From contig CP033464.1 in assembly GCA_007833815.1 (NCBI GenBank), forward strand, positions 2,117,501 through 2,181,500: DNA of 64,000 bases, given 5' to 3'. Shown piece after piece: positions 54,668-62,822 of the stretch; the stretch's first letter is position 1, and each line of letters begins with the position of its first letter. The stretch is from Brevibacillus laterosporus (GTDB taxonomy: Bacteria > Bacillota > Bacilli > Brevibacillales > Brevibacillaceae). The notes under the pieces were generated by a model. That model had not been told where the DNA came from. It searched no databases and saw only the letters and a program-made list of their open reading frames with translations. The position numbers and the translations under genes were made by a program.

Positions 54668-55774
54668 TTGATTGATCATATATTGGACAAAGCTCTTCGT
54701 GGAGAGCGACTTCAATTAGAGGATGGTTTAGCACTTTTTGCTTCTGATGAAATTGAGAAAATGGGTCATGCAGCGAATCAGATCATGCAAAAGTGGCATC
54801 CTGAACCGATCACGACCTTTGTCATTGGACGGAATATTAACTATTCCAACGTCTGTGATACCTATTGCCGCTTTTGCGCCTTTTATCGCCCGCCTGGTTC
54901 GAATGAAGGCTATGTTCTTCCAAAAGAAACAATTTTCGATAAGATTCAAGAAACAGTTGATGTGGGTGGAACGGAAATTTTGATGCAGGGCGGTACTAAT
55001 CCTGATTTAAAACTTTCCTATTTCACGGATTTGTTACGTGAGATTAAACAGCGCTTTCCAAACATCACGATGCACTCTTTATCCACAGCGGAAGTAGCTA
55101 AAATGGCTGAGGTTTCCAATGTTTCAATTGAAGAAGCATTGAGACAGCTAAAAGTAGCTGGTCTGGATTCTTTGCCGGGAGCAGGCGGAGAAATCTTGGA
55201 TAATCGGACACGCAAAAAAATTTCCCGTCTAAAAGGCACGTGGGAGCAGTGGATGGATATCCAAAAAACGGCTCATCGCGTAGGTCTGCCGGGTACTGCT
55301 ACGATGGTTATCGGATTTGGTGAGGAAATGGAAGAACGAGTGTTATCATTGATGCGGATTCGTGATGCTCAAGATGAGACCAATGGATTTAAGGCTTTTA
55401 TTGTCTGGACATTCCAACCTGATAATACCAACATGAAAGCGACAAAAAACACACCAGAAGAGTATCTGAAAACATTAGCGATTAGCCGCTTGATGCTGGA
55501 CAATATTCCTAACTTCCAATCTTCTTGGGTAACGATGGGACCTGAGATTGGTAAGCTTTCCTTAACCTATGGAGCAAATGATTTTGGCTCGACTATGATG
55601 GAAGAGAATGTTGTATCTGCGGCAAAATGTGCTTATAAAGTAAATACGAACAAAATCCTAGAACTAATTCGTGAAGCAGGAAAAATCCCTGCTCAGCGCA
55701 ATACCGCCTACGAAACTCTACATGTATTTCATGGGGGAGAAATGGCTGAGACGGATTTTGTAATGCAAAATTAA
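54668..55774 (+). CDS. mqnC: Cyclic dehypoxanthinyl futalosine synthase
   Basis: Radical SAM enzyme of the futalosine menaquinone pathway that closes the ring of dehypoxanthine futalosine. TTG 54668 lies eight bases after AGGAGG. The 368-aa product has the cluster motif CDTYCRFC, the SAM loop GGTEILMQGGTNPDL, and the C-terminal MqnC blocks GLDSLPGAGGEILDNRTRKKIS and GANDFGSTMMEENVVSAA. MqnE is the closest paralogue but has a different active-site pattern; the EILDNR block and the length favour MqnC. A terminator follows. Confidence 0.94.
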   Translation: MIDHILDKALRGERLQLEDGLALFASDEIEKMGHAANQIMQKWHPEPITTFVIGRNINYSNVCDTYCRFCAFYRPPGSNEGYVLPKETIFDKIQETVDVGGTEILMQGGTNPDLKLSYFTDLLREIKQRFPNITMHSLSTAEVAKMAEVSNVSIEEALRQLKVAGLDSLPGAGGEILDNRTRKKISRLKGTWEQWMDIQKTAHRVGLPGTATMVIGFGEEMEERVLSLMRIRDAQDETNGFKAFIVWTFQPDNTNMKATKNTPEEYLKTLAISRLMLDNIPNFQSSWVTMGPEIGKLSLTYGANDFGSTMMEENVVSAAKCAYKVNTNKILELIREAGKIPAQRNTAYETLHVFHGGEMAETDFVMQN

Positions 55775-55841
55775 TGAGTGTAGTCTAATCTACTAGTTAG
55801 TGATATTTGATGGACTACTTTCTTGATAGAAAACGTAAGTG

Positions 55842-55872
55842 AAACCCCGTCTCCTGTAGACGGGGTTTTCTT
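55842..55872 (+). terminator. Terminator after mqnC
   Basis: AAACCCCGTCT and AGACGGGGTTT form an 11-base perfect stem with a five-base loop, followed by T. Confidence 0.9.
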
Positions 55873-55898
55873 GTTTTGTATGACCATTCTATGACGTT

Positions 55899-55912
55899 TT
55901 AAAGCGTTTTCA
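55899..55912. promoter_or_regulatory. cre-like site upstream of pplA
   Basis: TTAAAGCGTTTTCA matches the cre consensus at 13 of 14 positions. It is about 220 bases before the pplA ATG and some 130 bases upstream of the candidate promoter. Confidence 0.4.
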
Positions 55913-56039
55913 TGCTAGGAATATTCGCATTTTTCAATCAATTCTTCCTTAGATTAGAATAAACAAAATCGTTCTTTAGATTGTCATAAAAACCCCTGTT
56001 TTATAGCCTAATTTAACATAAAAATGGAAAAAAAAGGTC

Positions 56040-56067
56040 TTGATTATTTAGTTAGGAATGTTAGAAT
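56040..56067 (+). promoter_or_regulatory. Candidate sigma-A promoter of the pplA-ndh2 unit
   Basis: TTGATT, 16 bases, TAGAAT. The transcript would begin near 56074. The 357-base gap after mqnC holds this, the mqnC terminator, the cre-like site and the palindrome at 56085-56100; I see no gene in it. Confidence 0.5.
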
Positions 56068-56084
56068 GATGGCGTAATGATATT

Positions 56085-56100
56085 TGTGTTTTTTTTCACA
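56085..56100. promoter_or_regulatory. Fnr/Rex-like palindrome in the pplA leader
   Basis: TGTGT-N6-TCACA, one mismatch from TGTGA-N6-TCACA. It lies downstream of the candidate -10, a repressor-like position that fits Rex better than Fnr activation. Its N6 is all T, so chance is possible. Confidence 0.4.
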
Positions 56101-56131
56101 TGCGTGTGGAGAAAAAGGGAGGAGAAAGAAA

Positions 56132-57004
56132 ATGAAAAAACTTTCACTTATTATGGCGAGTGTATTAACAGTTTCTATGCTAGCAGGTTGCGGTGCTGCT
56201 ACACAACCAACCCCTGAAAAGAAAACCGAAACAGCTACCTCTGCTGAAGCAACAGACAAAAAAATGGTGGATGGCGTATATTACGCTCAACAAAAAAATG
56301 CTGATGCTGATTGGAACTACGCTGTTGTTTTAGATGTAAAAGACGGAAAAATTACGAATGTTAACTGGACTGGTATCAGTAAGGATGCAGGTCCTGACAA
56401 AAAAGCATTGTCTAAAGACGGTAAATATGGAATGAAAGAACAAGCAAAAGCACAAGCTGAGTGGCATGAACAAGCTGAAAAAGTAGAAAAATTCTTGATT
56501 GAAAAACAAGACCCAGCTGCTATCACAGTAGATAACGATGGCAAAACAGACGCCGTTTCTGGCGTGTCTATAAAAGTAAATGACTTTGCTGCTTTGGTAA
56601 CAGAAGCATTGGCGGCAGGGCCACAACAATCCGGTCCTTATAAAGATGGTGGGTACCATGCAGAACAGCCAGAATTCGAAAAAGATTGGAAATATACAGC
56701 TGACTTAACTGTATTAAACGGTAAAATTGTAGCTGCTAACTGGAATGCAATCAATGAAAAAGGTGAAGCAGACAAGAAAACCCAGTCTAAAGAAGGCAAG
56801 TATGCAATGGTAGAGAAAGCAAAAGCACAGGCTGAATGGCATGAACAAGCAGCAAAAGTAGAACAAGCATTAATTGAAAAACAAGACCCAGCTTCTATTA
56901 CTGTAAACAATGAAGGTACAACAGACGCAGTTTCTGGCGTTTCCATTAAAGTGAACGATTTCGTGAAATTAGCTGAAGAGGCTCTAAAGGACGCGAAAAA
57001 GTAA
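56132..57004 (+). CDS. PplA-like lipoprotein with two FMN-binding repeats
   Basis: A 290-aa surface lipoprotein (lipobox LAGC, Cys20) with a Thr/Glu-rich linker and two copies of an FMN-binding domain, at about residues 46-160 and 172-286. Each repeat has a WNY/WKY core, KAQAEWHEQA and a DAVSGVSIKV motif (Asp140/Ser146 and Asp265/Ser271), close to the ApbE flavinylation motif DxxSGAT/S with Val for Ala. It resembles PplA of the Listeria extracellular electron transfer locus, where covalent FMN carries electrons to outside acceptors. ATG 56132 follows GGAGG; the upstream frame is ignored. The next gene is ndh2-like. Confidence 0.85.
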   Translation: MKKLSLIMASVLTVSMLAGCGAATQPTPEKKTETATSAEATDKKMVDGVYYAQQKNADADWNYAVVLDVKDGKITNVNWTGISKDAGPDKKALSKDGKYGMKEQAKAQAEWHEQAEKVEKFLIEKQDPAAITVDNDGKTDAVSGVSIKVNDFAALVTEALAAGPQQSGPYKDGGYHAEQPEFEKDWKYTADLTVLNGKIVAANWNAINEKGEADKKTQSKEGKYAMVEKAKAQAEWHEQAAKVEQALIEKQDPASITVNNEGTTDAVSGVSIKVNDFVKLAEEALKDAKK

Positions 57005-57084
57005 GGTAATTACGCTTTAAGGGGATTTCCGTCGTTGGTGAATCGTCAAAAGGGTAATGATCTATGGAAATGAGAGGAAATGTT

Positions 57085-58965
57085 ATGAAAAAAATAATTG
57101 TACTAGGTGGAGGTTACGGTGGTGTCTTGACAGCGAAAAAGCTGGCAAATAAATTTAAAAAAGATACTAACGTACAAATTACATTGATAGACCGTAAGCC
57201 ATTCCATACTCTTCTAACAGAATTGCATGAAGTAGCGGCAAATCGAGTCGAAGAGGATTCAATAAAAGTTGACTTGAAAAAGATTTTTGCAAAACGCAAC
57301 GTGGATGTAGTTTTGGATGAAATTTCCACAATTGATTTTGCCGGAAAAAAATTAGTGTCCGAGAATAACACCTACGAATATGATTACCTAGTAATGGGGA
57401 CAGGTTGTAAGCCATCCTTCTTTGGAATCCCCGGTGCAGAAGAGAATGCATTCTCCCTTTGGTCGTTTGAAGATGCTGTTAATCTGCGTGAGCAAATTCG
57501 CGATATGTTTATCAAAGCATCGAAAGAAACCAATAAACAAAAACGTCAGGATATGTTGAGCTTCGTGGTAGTAGGTGCAGGTTTTACAGGAATCGAGATG
57601 GTAGGGGAATTGGCGGAATTCCGTGATGAACTGTGCAAAACCTACGCAATCGAGCCATCTGAAGTACAACTACATGTTGCGGATATGGCACCAAAAATTT
57701 TGCCAATTCTGCCTGATAAGTTAATTCAGAAGGCGGAGCGCCATCTACATAAATTAAACATCAACATTATTACTAACAGCAAAATTACTGGTGTTTCCCC
57801 AGATGGCGTTGAATTGGGCGAGAGAGGATTACTTCGTTCTAAGACCGTTGTTTGGACTGCTGGAGTAGAAGGCTCTGACCTGTTGGAAAATGTTGAATTA
57901 GAACAAAAAGGCCGTAAGCGTATCGTGGTTAATGATAAGCTACAAAGTCCTGAGCATAACAATGTATATGTGGTAGGGGACAACATCTTCTTCATTCCAG
58001 AAGGCGAAGAACGTCCAGTACCACAAATGGTTGAGAACGCAGAGCACTCGGCTCCAATCGTTGCTCACAACATCTATGTTGATGTAAAAGGTGGTACACA
58101 CAAGTCCTACAAGCCTACGTTCCATGGCTGCATGGTATGCATCGGTAGCCGTTATGGTGTAGCTACTGTAGGGATGCCAGGGAAAATGTTCTTGATGAGC
58201 GGTTTCATGGCGATGTTTGTTAAGCACTTTATCAATATGGTATATCTGGTTCAAATCTGTGGATTTAATAAAGTTTGGTCTTATTTAATGCATGAAATTT
58301 TCCATGTTAATAATAGACGTAGTTTCCTAGGTGGACATTTTAGCAAGAGATCACCTAACTTTTGGCTAGTTCCTCTACGTGTCTTAGTCGGCTCCATGTG
58401 GTTGTCAGAAGGCTTAGCAAAAATGGGCAAAGTGTTAAAAGATCCAACCAACATCTTCTTAATACCGCCATCTCCAAAAGCGGTTGACGGAATTACGTCC
58501 GCTTCTCAAGCAGTACAAGATGTGACACAAGCCGTGGACACTTCTTCTGCAGCTTCAGCGGTCGCTACAGCGAAAGATGCGGTACAAGCCCTTCCAGTAC
58601 CTGGTTTTATTGATAGCATGGTAAAAGGTTCTATGGATATGTTCTTTTACAATGCAGATGGAAGCTATACAGCGCTTGCTTCTGTGTTCCAGACGATGAT
58701 GGTTTTCGCTGAAGTTATATTTGGTGTACTGTTGATCATCGGTTTGTTCACAGCTGTCTCTTCTATTGCGACAGTAGGTATGGGTCTGATGATCTGGACT
58801 TCCGGTATGGCTCCATATGAGATGCTTTGGTACCTTGCAGGGGGTATTGCTCTCATTGGTGGTTCTGGAAGCACGTTGGGTCTGGACTACTATGTATTAC
58901 CACAATTGAAAAAAGTGTGGAAGAAAATCCCGTTCGTTAAACGTTGGTATTTATACGTGGACTAA
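57085..58965 (+). CDS. Type II NADH dehydrogenase with membrane tail (Ndh2, EET-like)
   Basis: A 626-aa flavoprotein that would oxidise NADH and reduce a quinone at the inner membrane face. FAD motif GGGYGGVLTAKKL is at the N-terminus; the NAD motif VVVGAGFTGIEMVGELAEF lies near residue 165; FAD-contacting VYVVGD follows near 300. Normal NDH-2 proteins end near 400 residues. Here a C-terminal ~200 residues add DoxX-like helices (NFWLVPLRVLVGSMWLSEGLAKMG) and an Ala/Val/Asp-rich insert. This tail is characteristic of Ndh2 from the Listeria electron transfer locus. ATG 57085 follows AGAGGA; it is 80 bases after pplA-like. Confidence 0.9.
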   Translation: MKKIIVLGGGYGGVLTAKKLANKFKKDTNVQITLIDRKPFHTLLTELHEVAANRVEEDSIKVDLKKIFAKRNVDVVLDEISTIDFAGKKLVSENNTYEYDYLVMGTGCKPSFFGIPGAEENAFSLWSFEDAVNLREQIRDMFIKASKETNKQKRQDMLSFVVVGAGFTGIEMVGELAEFRDELCKTYAIEPSEVQLHVADMAPKILPILPDKLIQKAERHLHKLNINIITNSKITGVSPDGVELGERGLLRSKTVVWTAGVEGSDLLENVELEQKGRKRIVVNDKLQSPEHNNVYVVGDNIFFIPEGEERPVPQMVENAEHSAPIVAHNIYVDVKGGTHKSYKPTFHGCMVCIGSRYGVATVGMPGKMFLMSGFMAMFVKHFINMVYLVQICGFNKVWSYLMHEIFHVNNRRSFLGGHFSKRSPNFWLVPLRVLVGSMWLSEGLAKMGKVLKDPTNIFLIPPSPKAVDGITSASQAVQDVTQAVDTSSAASAVATAKDAVQALPVPGFIDSMVKGSMDMFFYNADGSYTALASVFQTMMVFAEVIFGVLLIIGLFTAVSSIATVGMGLMIWTSGMAPYEMLWYLAGGIALIGGSGSTLGLDYYVLPQLKKVWKKIPFVKRWYLYVD

Positions 58966-59096
58966 TTGTATAACAGGATAGCTACACCTTGGAATGGGGG
59001 AATGTGCTGTGAATTGTACATTCCCCTTCTTTACCACATAGGAGCTTATGGAATAGAAGTGTACAGAAAGAACAGCGTGAGTAGGGGATGATAGAG

Positions 59097-59534
59097 ATGA
59101 ATGGAATTCGGGAATCATTGCAGAAGTTGGAGAAGCAAATGTCACCACAAGCTTGTATCACGCTCGACGTAGATAGGCGGCTTTTGGAGGAGATGAGACA
59201 TCTGCTTGATTCATTTGAGCTTTCATCTGCACGCAAAGAACATATTTTTGGGTGCTATGTCCTGTTGCAAGCTGCTTTTCGCAAACATAAAAAGCTGACT
59301 ATCGAAAATCCATCTTTGACAAAGGATATTTTAGATGGTGATTATCTACAAAGCTTTTATTATGAATATGCATTTCAACATGGGGAAAGAGATTTGGTCA
59401 ATTTTTTGGCTCCTGTTTTAAAGCAGATTCAAATACGTAAGATACAAGGGAAATCAACGGAGCGAATCCTCTTGCAACGCATGGAAAAATTCTTGACAAA
59501 AACAGACCAGCAGGTGACTTATGAAGTTAGCTGA
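59097..59534 (+). CDS. HepS-like polyprenyl synthase component I (short)
   Basis: A ~145-aa soluble helical protein. The segment ILDGDYLQSFYYEYAFQHGERDLVNFLAPVLKQIQIRKI corresponds to the LAGDYFSGLYY...IRTLATAIKEINEHKI block of heptaprenyl diphosphate synthase component I (HepS), which binds and activates the catalytic HepT subunit. It is clearly shorter than HepS of Bacillus (about 250 aa). GGGG lies nine bases before ATG 59097; an in-frame ATG at 59088 is closer. It overlaps the following polyprenyl synthase gene by 14 bases, which supports the partner role. Confidence 0.7.
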   Translation: MNGIRESLQKLEKQMSPQACITLDVDRRLLEEMRHLLDSFELSSARKEHIFGCYVLLQAAFRKHKKLTIENPSLTKDILDGDYLQSFYYEYAFQHGERDLVNFLAPVLKQIQIRKIQGKSTERILLQRMEKFLTKTDQQVTYEVS

Positions 59535-60501
59535 CCAGTTACACATAAACCTAGACACCATTGACAAAGAAATGTTACGTATTGTTCGTACAGACATGAG
59601 TTTACCAATGCTATCAGCAATCGCTGGCAATATTGGTCGCATGATTTTGGCAGGTGGAAAACGATTACGCCCCATGATGGTTATGGTCGGCAGTCGATTT
59701 GGAAGAATGGCAGACCCGAAAAAAGTGTTACAAATGGCCGCCGTGACAGAATTCATCCATGTTGCTTCTTTAATACACGATGATGTAATTGATCAAGCGG
59801 ATATCAGACGGGGAAAACCAACGTTGCATGTGCTCACCGACGTACCTACAGCTATCCATACCGCTAATTATATGATGGCGAGAGTAGCTGAGTTGTTAAG
59901 CAAAGTAGAGGATGACAAAAATCCATATCGGGAAGAAATTACAGGCCTATTAACTTCCAGACTTTGTTTGGGAGAATATCAGCAGATGGCTAACCGTTTT
60001 AATTTTTCCCTATCTATGGATACCTATTTAAGTAAAACTCGCAATAAAACAGCCATCTTAATGTCGACCTGCCTGGAGGTAGGAGCAAGGTTGGGGCGTG
60101 CAACCCCAGAAGTAACTGCTAAGTTGGCGCAATTCGGAGATCATCTGGGGATGGCCTTTCAGATTCGGGATGATGTGCTAGATTTTACAGAGACATCAGA
60201 AGCGCTAGGAAAACCAGCAGGCAGCGATTTGGCTAATGGGAACATTACGTTACCTGTCATGTATGCATTGCAGGATGAGCGTTTGAGTGGCTCTGTGCGC
60301 CAGCTACATGAGCATTCGACAGAGGAAGAAATCCATAGGGTAGTGCAGATGATCCGCGATAGCGACATATTAGATAGAGCTGACCAGATGGCAGAGGAGT
60401 ATTTGCAGAAGGCGGCTAACATTGTCGGGGAATTGGCCGAGTATCCGGCGCATAAGGATTTGGAAGTGCTTATTACGTATTTTGGAAAGCGAAAAACGTG
60501 A
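59521..60501 (+). CDS. Trans-polyprenyl diphosphate synthase (HepT/DmkB-like)
   Basis: A 326-aa class I prenyl chain-elongating enzyme. The first Asp-rich motif is IHDDVIDQADIRRGKPT and the second FQIRDDVLDFT; GGKRLRPMMV is the usual third block. It would make the long isoprenoid tail for a (demethyl)menaquinone, probably with the HepS-like protein encoded just before it. Placed after pplA and ndh2-like genes it resembles DmkB of the Listeria locus. Chain length cannot be read safely. Confidence 0.92.
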   Translation: MKLADQLHINLDTIDKEMLRIVRTDMSLPMLSAIAGNIGRMILAGGKRLRPMMVMVGSRFGRMADPKKVLQMAAVTEFIHVASLIHDDVIDQADIRRGKPTLHVLTDVPTAIHTANYMMARVAELLSKVEDDKNPYREEITGLLTSRLCLGEYQQMANRFNFSLSMDTYLSKTRNKTAILMSTCLEVGARLGRATPEVTAKLAQFGDHLGMAFQIRDDVLDFTETSEALGKPAGSDLANGNITLPVMYALQDERLSGSVRQLHEHSTEEEIHRVVQMIRDSDILDRADQMAEEYLQKAANIVGELAEYPAHKDLEVLITYFGKRKT

Positions 60502-60781
60502 TAGCTAAAAACATAATTGAGCTACGGTGTGCGCTCAGAGAATATAACGATTGAACCATGGTTGATTCTTTTTTATGTAATATGAGGTGTGGTGGACTTC
60601 ATTATTGCAGATGAATCAGCTGTGGTTTTTTTGTTGTGGTTGCTTGCTTTGAGCGACATGCCCACTAATAGGAATGAGAGAATAGTTAATATAACTGATA
60701 TAAAAATATATACATAAAATACAAAAAAAGGTAAAATTTAATATAATTCTTGCACAACAATGTAAAGGAGTGTTTTTTCTT

Positions 60782-61504
60782 ATGAAGATGAACTCGATTG
60801 GTAAAATTGCAGGGGTTACAACTGTATTTGCACTTGTAGTTTCTGCTAATGTAATAACCGCAAAACAATCAGATGAATCTGAAATCCAAGTACTCAAGGA
60901 TGCTGTCGGTGGAAGTGTACTTTCTAACATGCCAGGGGAGGTATGGGTCACAGATGAAGAAGAGAAAAAACAAATTCAGTTCTTGGAAGAAAATCTTGAA
61001 CCGGACAAGAAGGTAGGTAAGTCCCAAAACGTAGACGCACTGGCTCCAAGATATGATGTTGAGAACAACCCGATTCTTATTGGTAAAAATTGGAATAAAG
61101 ATGATTGTGGAAAAAATGCATGGACTACTTATGCGCGCCATACAATTGGAGATAAGGATTCAGCCAGTGGTGATGGTGATTATTTGACGACGTATGGAGA
61201 AGCTAGCTGGTATAATTCAAACGGCAATATTGCATTGCCTTATCGCAATGGCTCTTCCAATACAGGACAAAATACTGTAGATGTAAAGAATGGTGTAACC
61301 TTCTCTGTGAGAGACATTAATAGCAATAAATCTATGACAGTAAAGCGAACAGACTTTGGACCGAATCAGTGCCCAAATTCTCGTTATACAAAGGTAATCG
61401 TGGATTTAGATACATCTACTTTTAAAGATTTGCATGGAAACACGAGTGATGGGGTGTTTTATAGTCGTACATGGGTACCGTTAACAAACTGGAATCCTTC
61501 GTAA
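60782..61504 (+). CDS. Secreted double-psi beta-barrel (RlpA-like) protein
   Basis: A 240-aa protein with an N-terminal hydrophobic signal (residues ~5-25). The C-terminal part reads GEASWYNSNGNIALPYRNGS...VKNGVTFSVRDINSNKSMTVKRTDFGP and then VIVDLDTSTFKDL, which fits the RlpA-like double-psi barrel, including the Asp in RTDFGP. One Cys pair (DDCGKN, NQCPNS) may form a disulfide outside the cell. RlpA proteins bind or cut glycan strands. AAAGGAG is eleven bases before ATG 60782; TATAAT at 60742-60747 is a possible -10. It is the likely partner of the next gene. Confidence 0.75.
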   Translation: MKMNSIGKIAGVTTVFALVVSANVITAKQSDESEIQVLKDAVGGSVLSNMPGEVWVTDEEEKKQIQFLEENLEPDKKVGKSQNVDALAPRYDVENNPILIGKNWNKDDCGKNAWTTYARHTIGDKDSASGDGDYLTTYGEASWYNSNGNIALPYRNGSSNTGQNTVDVKNGVTFSVRDINSNKSMTVKRTDFGPNQCPNSRYTKVIVDLDTSTFKDLHGNTSDGVFYSRTWVPLTNWNPS

Positions 61505-61528
61505 TGAATGAAAAGTAGGAGTAACGAT

Positions 61529-62713
61529 ATGGAGCCAATACAAGCAAAAGAGAAAAATGTCCTTTTGAAAAAAAACGTAGTTGTATGTCTGATTCTCCTT
61601 TTGGCTGTAATTGCTTGGTTTGTTGTGAATAAAATGTCCCCTCATGATAAGTACAAGGGACAATTGGCAGGTTTGGTTGGAGACATGTCTGATACTTCTT
61701 TTGTTGTGTACAATCCAAAAGATAATACGATGAAAGAACTTGCTAAGCTTGAAAACATATCATCAGATAATTATGCGGTTGTGAATTCAACAGGTACGTA
61801 CATTGCCTATACAAAGTGGAATCAAGCAGGAACAAAACGAACGCTTACAATCAAAGCGCTAAACTCTTTCTTTGGAAATTCTGAGAAGGAGTATTTTACA
61901 GAAATGCCAAATCAGCAAGAAATAAAGTATCTCTCTTGGTTTCCTGATGGTAAACGACTCTTATATCTCAAAAATGATGTTTCAAGTGATTTTGCCAAAC
62001 AAGAAATCAATGTGTTAGACACAGAAACGGGAAAGACAACAACGATCGCCCAAGGTGGGATATGGGATGGTCGTAATTGGGTGGTAACTAGTGACAAAAA
62101 AGATGGAATGTGGGAATATTACATGTCCCAGAAAGAACTTGATGGGCTTATAAAAAAATATGGAGGGAGAACAATTCCAATAGAAAAGGCGTCTCGTAAA
62201 ATGTGGGTTGAGTTCTCCTTTCCTACTATTTCTTCTGATGGAGAAAAAATAGCGTATAGCGCAACTTTATTCCGAAATGCAGCAGCAGAAGGAGATCGCC
62301 TTTGGATGGCTTCTGGTATTTGGGTAGCTGGGGTAAATGGAAAAGCTTCTGAACTTGTTTATGCTTCCCAAGATGAATCGTCCATTGGGAGAGTAGCATG
62401 GGAAGAGGATAGAAAAAATTTAATATTCCTACGATACGCTGGAATAAATGGTGAGAATGGAAAGATTGCTTCACTTGATCTGACAGATAAATCAACTAAG
62501 ATTATAGTTCCAGTGACAAAAGATCACTTTACAAATTTGGAACCAATTCCATTAGAAAATGGGGGTGTATCGTTTATTTCTGTTCCTAAAAATGGAACGA
62601 AAAAAGATGCCAAGCAACTCATTTTAAACACAAAAACGGGTGAAATTCTTGAGCAAACTATTAAACACAATGGAGAGAAACAGCTTTTATGGAGGTTTAC
62701 AAAGATTAATTAA
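61529..62713 (+). CDS. Membrane-anchored TolB/beta-propeller-like protein
   Basis: I do not recognise a named family. The 394-aa product has a basic N-terminus, one membrane helix (NVVVCLILLLAVIAWFVVNKM, ~residues 16-36), and an extracellular part with repeated TolB-like strands such as KYLSWFPDGKRLLYL, PTISSDGEKIAYSAT and GRVAWEEDRKNLIFL. I infer a beta-propeller. ATG 61529 follows AGGAG at seven bases. It begins 24 bases after the double-psi barrel gene, so the two are probably one transcript. Confidence 0.65.
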   Translation: MEPIQAKEKNVLLKKNVVVCLILLLAVIAWFVVNKMSPHDKYKGQLAGLVGDMSDTSFVVYNPKDNTMKELAKLENISSDNYAVVNSTGTYIAYTKWNQAGTKRTLTIKALNSFFGNSEKEYFTEMPNQQEIKYLSWFPDGKRLLYLKNDVSSDFAKQEINVLDTETGKTTTIAQGGIWDGRNWVVTSDKKDGMWEYYMSQKELDGLIKKYGGRTIPIEKASRKMWVEFSFPTISSDGEKIAYSATLFRNAAAEGDRLWMASGIWVAGVNGKASELVYASQDESSIGRVAWEEDRKNLIFLRYAGINGENGKIASLDLTDKSTKIIVPVTKDHFTNLEPIPLENGGVSFISVPKNGTKKDAKQLILNTKTGEILEQTIKHNGEKQLLWRFTKIN

Positions 62714-62752
62714 CTCAAATGATCATCTTAATGGAAAAAGATACTTTAAGTA

Positions 62753-62799
62753 ATCAGAAGCAACATTTTTAGTGAATTTACTAAGGTGTTGCTTCTGAT
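62753..62799. terminator. Convergent hairpin after the propeller-like gene
   Basis: ATCAGAAGCAACA and TGTTGCTTCTGAT form a 13-base perfect stem around a loop that itself can fold (TTAGT/ACTAA). No strong T-run follows. It lies between convergent genes. Confidence 0.5.
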
Positions 62800-62822
62800 A
62801 ATGTACAGGGTTTATTCAAAGT

